From an uncultured archaeon (GTDB taxonomy: Archaea; Nanobdellota; Nanobdellia; Pacearchaeales; GW2011-AR1): DNA of 9,183 nucleotides. Each line of letters opens with the position of its first letter. Positions within the stretch are counted from its first letter, which is position 1. The notes beneath the pieces are model-generated. The model saw only the letters and a program-made list of their open reading frames with translations, made no database searches and was not told where the DNA came from. Location: positions 1 to 9,183 of the forward strand of contig CAIQQL010000090.1 in the NCBI GenBank assembly GCA_903873955.1, read 5' to 3'. Below are positions 6,188 through 9,183 of this stretch, in pieces. The translations under genes were made by a program, and so were the position numbers.

Positions 6188-6372
6188 TTTTCTTACAAAA
6201 ATTCAAAGTTCGTGCATTAACTAAATTAGATGAATGTCTCTGATAAACTTTCAACAGTGTATGAATTGTTCCAAATGATTTTTCAGTGTCATCTCAACCA
6301 GCAATAAAAGTCATTTCAGTTAGTTTTGAGACAAGGTTCATAAGACCGGTAATTCATTCTAAAATATTAAAC
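6188..6372. other. AT-rich spacer between tRNA-Ser and the isomerase gene
   Basis: I see no gene, strong promoter or long repeat in this 185-bp stretch. It begins with TTTT right after the tRNA, which could terminate it. It would be the left end of the putative inserted segment. Confidence 0.4.
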
Positions 6373-7512
6373 TTAATTCTTAGATGCATAATACAATGCC
6401 TTTGAAACTCTGTGTGCATGGCCAACTGCATCTCTCATAACATCTTCAACTTCCATCATTCTTCTTTCTGCAGCCAGTTTTGGTATACTTCTTAATGGTC
6501 TATAAGAGTCGACAGTTCTGCATATCGCCTCCCAGTTACATATCGCTCTTACAACTCTATCCGCATCTTGTTGTGCATTATCGTATGGTCTTGGTTGCAT
6601 ATCATGCTCAATCCAACCTTTGTAACCAATACCTCGTAAAATTTGAGCTACACCTATACTTGTGGAACTAGGAGCTACACCAAAGTCAATATCAAACTTT
6701 CCTCCTCCCCCTAATCTTATACCATCGCCACCTTGGCTGTTTGCATGAACATGCACAATTGCCTTTTCTAAACTAGCCGCACCATAATCTTGCACAACAT
6801 CTAGACCGACCATCTCGGTATGTCCAAACTCATTAATCATACCAAAATTAGTGACATCAACGCCCCTTGCCTTTAATCTGCCCCTTAAAGCCAAGACATC
6901 AGCACTTGTTTGATATATCATTGCAGAATGCCCTTCATTAGGCTTGGGTTCAATTCCTATCTTTTTTTTAGGATCTCGTGTATGTATATACCTTGTTATG
7001 CCTTCAATTCCATCATCGGCGTGCATAAGCATTGTACTTACAACTCTTCCATCAGGAATCTCATAACCAAAAGAACCATTCCAAATATCAAATGCAATAG
7101 GGCAATTTGGGTCTTCAGCTTCACTCAATGGACCTAAAACTAAATCGGCAGCTCTTACTCCAAACTCATTAGCACGTTTTCTTTCATCAGGGTCTGGAGA
7201 AGCGATTCCGCCAAAAGCATAATAGAAATGGCCCCCTGGTGTTCCCATAGAAACAACTAAATTATTGTCTTTCAAAACTCTAACGAGCCCTGCAGCGCTT
7301 TTTTCATCAACTTCTTTATCATAATGTAAAGCGACACCTAAACGGGTATTATTAGGGACTCGGGGTAATATTTTCTTTGCAACTAAATCGGCAAATCCTT
7401 CAGCAGACAAATCCTTATACTCTGGTCTAACATCTCCAGGAACAAAACCTCCCTTTCCTGCATGAAAACTCCATCTGCAGACTGACTGATATCTAATGGG
7501 CCAGGATACCAT
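6373..7512 (-). CDS. Sugar isomerase, xylose/rhamnose isomerase superfamily (TIM barrel)
   Basis: This 379-residue cytoplasmic TIM-barrel protein is close to the usual xylose isomerase length (about 390). Visible motifs: ALHYDKE (61-67, catalytic His region), FGGIASPDPDERKRA (100-114), FDIWNGSFGYE (141-151, like WGGREGYE) and IGIEPKP (185-191, metal ligand E188 and K190). Then come NEFGHTE (227-233, E228 and H231), HVHANSQ (254-260), FDIDFG (273-278, D274 and D276) and IEHDMQPRP (301-309, D304). Xylose isomerases have Asp where H256 stands, whereas rhamnose isomerase-type enzymes use His there. The aldose substrate is therefore uncertain. TTTATATATT (7540-7531) is centred about 24 nt before the ATG, suggesting a leaderless mRNA. 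The gene stands alone, with no sugar kinase or transporter, on a segment bounded by tRNA-Ser 3'-end repeats. This suggests acquisition by transfer. Confidence 0.82.
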   Translation of the reverse strand: MVSWPIRYQSVCRWSFHAGKGGFVPGDVRPEYKDLSAEGFADLVAKKILPRVPNNTRLGVALHYDKEVDEKSAAGLVRVLKDNNLVVSMGTPGGHFYYAFGGIASPDPDERKRANEFGVRAADLVLGPLSEAEDPNCPIAFDIWNGSFGYEIPDGRVVSTMLMHADDGIEGITRYIHTRDPKKKIGIEPKPNEGHSAMIYQTSADVLALRGRLKARGVDVTNFGMINEFGHTEMVGLDVVQDYGAASLEKAIVHVHANSQGGDGIRLGGGGKFDIDFGVAPSSTSIGVAQILRGIGYKGWIEHDMQPRPYDNAQQDADRVVRAICNWEAICRTVDSYRPLRSIPKLAAERRMMEVEDVMRDAVGHAHRVSKALYYASKN

Positions 7513-7530
7513 ATACTTTTATATGCACCA

Positions 7531-7540
7531 AATATATAAA
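7531..7540 (-). promoter_or_regulatory. TATA box of the sugar isomerase gene
   Basis: Minus-strand TTTATATATT is centred about 24 nt upstream of ATG 7512, so transcription should start at or next to the start codon. A second AT-rich element, CATATAAAAG (7523-7514), is too close to the ATG to serve as the TATA box. Confidence 0.5.
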
Positions 7541-7650
7541 CTTTTCTCAGAAAAATTGATTTAACCTTAGTAGTAAAAAACTTATAGACTTTTATTTCAC
7601 CAGGTGGGTATCTACTATTTATAAAAAACCCGAACAGTTGTTTCGTCCTC

Positions 7651-7665
7651 TGGTCCGGGCGTAAC
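7651..7665 (+). repeat. att-like core 2
   Basis: TGGTCCGGGCGTAAC. The first 11 bases equal the tRNA-Ser 3' end, and TTCG at 7642-7645 keeps the T-loop position, with 5 mismatches between. The trailing GTAAC is shared with core 3 but not with the tRNA flank. It lies 1474 bp after core 1, same orientation, between the isomerase and toxin genes. Confidence 0.55.
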
Positions 7666-7698
7666 TTTTTTTGTACATTTAACGAGACTGAAAATTAA

Positions 7699-7947
7699 CT
7701 ATTGCTCGTCTTTATGATAAAAATCTAAAAATTCAATCGTATCTTTCTTAGGATAATAGGCATAAGAAAGTCTGAAATGCCCAGAATAAACTTCTCTCGT
7801 GCCTCTTCTCACATTCCTCATAGGTTTTCCTATTTCAGGATTCTCAATAATTTTTCTAATTTTGTTTTTAACACTTTTTTGAACTTCTTGGTCTTTTATT
7901 TTAGAAATAGTTCTTTGAAAGTTATCGTCAAAGACAACATTTACCAT
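7699..7947 (-). CDS. RelE/ParE-family toxin
   Basis: This 82-residue protein is the usual size for RelE-fold toxins, most of which cleave mRNA in the ribosomal A site. It has an N-terminal helical half (DNFQRTISKIKDQEVQKSVKNKIRKIIENP, about 9-37). The classic beta-strand half follows: GKPMRNVRRGTREVYSGHFRLSYAYYPKKDTIEFLDFYHKDEQ (40-82), with the Arg-rich strands and the R-L-x-Y and F-L-D-x-x-H-K patterns of the family. The start ATG at 7947 overlaps the stop of the upstream antitoxin gene by 7 bases (ATGGTAA), so the two are co-transcribed and translationally coupled, in the usual antitoxin-first order. It has high Lys and low GC. Whether it acts on mRNA (RelE) or gyrase (ParE) cannot be told from sequence alone. 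Confidence 0.85.
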   Translation of the reverse strand: MVNVVFDDNFQRTISKIKDQEVQKSVKNKIRKIIENPEIGKPMRNVRRGTREVYSGHFRLSYAYYPKKDTIEFLDFYHKDEQ

Positions 7948-8210
7948 TTATCAAGTTCTTCAAGAAACTTATCTGCAGACATGCTCTTGAATTCCCCTCT
8001 TTCATGTCTTTTATATGCTTCTTCAGTTCTTTTGGCAAAATCAAGATCTTCTTTAAAAGTTTCATCCAAATCATTAGCTTTTTTAAGTAAAAAGTTAGAA
8101 TTATCTTTAATAATTAAGAAACGGTCTCCTTCTTTTATATCTTTTCTCATATTTGCAGGAATAACTATCTGGCCCTTTGAGCTGATAGTTGCAGTATCTA
8201 TTTCAACCAT
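7941..8210 (-). CDS. AbrB/MazE-type antitoxin
   Basis: This 89-residue antitoxin has an N-terminal SpoVT/AbrB swapped-hairpin DNA-binding domain (about 5-45: ATISSKGQIVIPANMRKD, then EGDRFLIIKDNSNFLLKK). Its charged helical C-terminus (46-89, ending KFLEELDKW) would wrap the RelE toxin. The AbrB-RelE pairing is common in archaea. The minus-strand TATA box ATATTTATATAC (8243-8232) is centred about 27 nt before ATG 8210. An inverted repeat between the two suggests autorepression by the antitoxin or the complex. It is the first gene of a two-gene operon and lies between att-like cores 2 and 3. The module may stabilise the inserted segment. Confidence 0.87.
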   Translation of the reverse strand: MVEIDTATISSKGQIVIPANMRKDIKEGDRFLIIKDNSNFLLKKANDLDETFKEDLDFAKRTEEAYKRHERGEFKSMSADKFLEELDKW

Positions 8211-8228
8211 AGTAAGTCACACCTTACT
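8211..8228. promoter_or_regulatory. Operator candidate of the toxin-antitoxin operon
   Basis: AGTAAG (8211-8216), spacer TCACAC, CTTACT (8223-8228): a 6-bp perfect inverted repeat exactly between the TATA box and the antitoxin ATG, overlapping the expected start of transcription. AbrB-type antitoxins usually bind such sites. Confidence 0.45.
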
Positions 8229-8231
8229 TAG

Positions 8232-8243
8232 TATATAAATATT
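8232..8243 (-). promoter_or_regulatory. TATA box of the toxin-antitoxin operon
   Basis: Minus-strand ATATTTATATAC is centred about 27 nt before ATG 8210. This predicts a start at about 8211 and an mRNA with almost no leader. Confidence 0.5.
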
Positions 8244-8253
8244 TCTATCACTC

Positions 8254-8289
8254 TTGTCACGAACTTCATCTACGCTCCCCCTTGCATGC
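8254..8289 (+). repeat. Inverted repeat, left arm
   Basis: TTGTCACGAACTTCATCTA (8254-8272) is an exact inverted copy of 8505-8523. After 10 unlike bases, TGCATGC (8283-8289) again matches 8488-8494 at the same spacing. The arms bound a unit of 270 bp. Confidence 0.75.
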
Positions 8290-8388
8290 AACACAATGCA
8301 GCATTTTTTATAACAACGCCCCGCCACGGATTTGATGATATCGAGATTGCTATCTTGAATCCCATCAAAAGTGAAAAAATTGCCTGCA

Positions 8389-8405
8389 CTTGGTCCAGGC
8401 GTAAC
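8389..8405 (+). repeat. att-like core 3
   Basis: CTTGGTCCAGGCGTAAC. It matches the tRNA-Ser 3' end with one mismatch over 13 bases and core 2 with one mismatch over 15 bases (8391-8405). It lies 740 bp after core 2, same orientation, at the centre of the inverted-repeat unit. Confidence 0.5.
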
Positions 8406-8487
8406 CATTTTTGGCATTTCACAGGGTGGCGAAAAGCAGATTGATAGCAAAGCGTTTTCAACCTTATAAATAGAGTCGAGAATGAAC

Positions 8488-8523
8488 GCATGCATTAACA
8501 TGTATAGATGAAGTTCGTGACAA
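8488..8523 (-). repeat. Inverted repeat, right arm
   Basis: Reverse-complement partner of 8254-8289. TAGATGAAGTTCGTGACAA (8505-8523) is exact over 19 bases, and GCATGCA (8488-8494) is exact over 7. Confidence 0.75.
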
Positions 8524-8649
8524 TAACCTAACTTATTCATTTTCTCTTGGTTAATTTCTATTAACGCAGATAAATCGTAGGCTCATAGTTTTTTACCATA
8601 CTTTTTCAGTTGTTAATCTAAGGTACTTTCGGACTCATTAGAAACATCC

Positions 8650-9063
8650 ATGAATAACTTAAAAAGAGCAAAACTTAAGTTAATACTATTTAAGGGTTTT
8701 AACAATGAAATTGTAAAATTGGGTTGGCTTTTTCGGGATTTGGTTAAAGAACCTCCTAAGGCATATCTTGTACGGTATATGTACTATCCAGACAGGAAAA
8801 CTCACTGCGGTGATGACAAAATCTATCAATATAAGAATAAAAATGTATTTGTTGAGCCAAATAGATGGTACAACATAAAAATGTGTATTAAACTTTCGGA
8901 AAATCCCAGACAAGAAGATACAATTTTGGCTTGGGTAAATGGGAAAAAGGTATTGAATAATCAGGTTATGTTTAGTTTGTTTTTTGGAGGAGCGGATGAG
9001 ACTTTTCATACGATGAAGAATGCGAAAGTTTATTCTAGAAAATTTGTTGTCAAAGGAAGTTGA
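8650..9063 (+). CDS. Truncated polysaccharide lyase 14-like protein
   Basis: The 137-residue open frame resembles the C-terminal half of PL14-type (alginate lyase-like) beta-jelly-roll proteins. GWLFRDL then YLVRYMYYPDRKTHCGDD (25-56) fits the 'YxYHPDxxGxxGDD' strand. EPNRWYNIKMCIKLSEN (69-85), TILAWVNGKKVL (92-103) and MFSLFFGGADETF (107-119) fit 'W..I...VKLN...DG.+.VWVDGK.VL ... FSTFFGG.D..W'. Family domains are about 200 residues, so some 100 N-terminal residues are missing. The usual 12 or so residues between the VNGKKVL and FFGG strands also appear deleted. There is no signal peptide, no Shine-Dalgarno and no clear TATA box, and stops interrupt the region just upstream (for example 8614). 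I read it as a decayed remnant next to the inverted-repeat unit. The start at 8650 is arbitrary. Confidence 0.45.
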   Translation: MNNLKRAKLKLILFKGFNNEIVKLGWLFRDLVKEPPKAYLVRYMYYPDRKTHCGDDKIYQYKNKNVFVEPNRWYNIKMCIKLSENPRQEDTILAWVNGKKVLNNQVMFSLFFGGADETFHTMKNAKVYSRKFVVKGS

Positions 9064-9183
9064 AAACCTCGTTCGGATGAATGGATCTTGCTCAAGCCGA
9101 TGTTTTTGAGAATGCCCCCCCAGTCTAAGAATTTCCTCACACCGATAAGACTTGGCGCGAGGCAAAATGTTTAAATTATTCAA
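9064..9183. other. Right edge, no feature recognised
   Basis: These last 120 bases hold a run of seven C (9114-9120) but no gene, promoter or repeat I can support. Confidence 0.3.

Larger units (their letters stand above)
8254..8523. mobile_element. 270-bp inverted-repeat unit, MITE-like
   Basis: The unit is bounded by 36-bp arms (19 exact, 10 unlike, 7 exact). A further inner pair, TTGCTATC (8347-8354) and GATAGCAA (8443-8450), and a central hairpin GCCTG/CAGGC (8382-8386, 8396-8400) are roughly concentric with it. Att-like core 3 lies in the centre. No transposase is encoded and I see no target-site duplication at the edges. It could be a non-autonomous transposon, a palindromic recombination site or a folded RNA. 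It also fills most of the 440-bp gap between the antitoxin gene and the gene at 8650, and I find no convincing gene there. Confidence 0.4.

Noticed and set aside
6072..6254. Minus-strand 60-residue open frame over tRNA-Ser
   Set aside because: It is the antisense of the tRNA. The TPGPRIELG string is the well-known spurious translation of a tRNA complement.
8217..8540. Minus-strand 107-residue open frame across the inverted-repeat unit
   Set aside because: It has no recognisable domain, is Cys/His-rich in an irregular way, and reads through both repeat arms and the att-like core. The peptide VTPGP in it is simply the antisense of the tRNA 3' end.
8686..9183. Minus-strand 165-residue open frame at the right edge
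   Set aside because: It lies opposite the lyase-like frame, has no family resemblance, and its hydrophobic stretch is the complement of Lys/Asn-rich codons.
1..9183. CRISPR array or insertion sequence with transposase
   Set aside because: No regularly spaced repeats and no transposase, integrase or Cas motifs were seen in any frame.

Overview
The window looks like a piece of an archaeal genome, most likely a DPANN lineage such as Woesearchaeota or Pacearchaeota. The evidence is an archaeal L1-L10-L12 ribosomal operon with a P1-type stalk protein, an S-layer protein with a VVGG-type C-terminal domain, a winged-helix protein of the HVO_A0114 type, a COG2521-type archaeal methyltransferase, a tRNA-Ser without encoded CCA, and TATA boxes about 25 nt upstream of several start codons. 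The lineage within Archaea is inferred from protein resemblance only.

Layout. Positions 1 to about 205 are GC-rich (about 59% by hand count, against about 47% next to it) and encode, in a shifted frame, a bacterial-type Ig-like repeat. This joins abruptly to the 3' end of the S-layer gene (132-2543, minus) and may be an assembly junction or a true fusion. The S-layer gene has a leader of about 260 nt packed with small hairpins, two of which carry GNRA and UNCG tetraloops on the transcribed strand. Diverging from it is a small wHTH regulator gene (2982-3350, plus). Next comes rpl1-rpl10-rpl12 (3466-5202, plus), closed by a hairpin plus T-tract terminator. The L10 protein lacks most of the archaeal stalk-binding spine and tail. 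A methyltransferase gene (5332-6048, minus) and tRNA-Ser(UGA) (6104-6187, plus) diverge from what looks like one shared TATA box.

Downstream of the tRNA the character changes. The tRNA 3' end is repeated twice in the same orientation, at 7651-7665 and 8389-8405, so the tRNA looks like an integration hotspot carrying stacked segments. Segment one holds a solitary sugar isomerase of the xylose/rhamnose isomerase superfamily. Segment two holds an AbrB-RelE toxin-antitoxin pair with a palindromic operator candidate. The third att-like copy sits at the centre of a 270-bp unit bounded by inverted repeats (8254-8523). Beyond it lies a truncated gene resembling the C-terminal half of a PL14-type polysaccharide lyase. 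No integrase or transposase is visible in the window.

How it fits together: the left two thirds are core archaeal functions (cell envelope, translation, a conserved methyltransferase), and the right third is accessory DNA captured at tRNA-Ser. The strongest candidates for something undescribed are the structured S-layer leader and the tRNA-Ser chain of att-like sites with the inverted-repeat unit. All similarity statements come from motif recognition by eye, without database searches.
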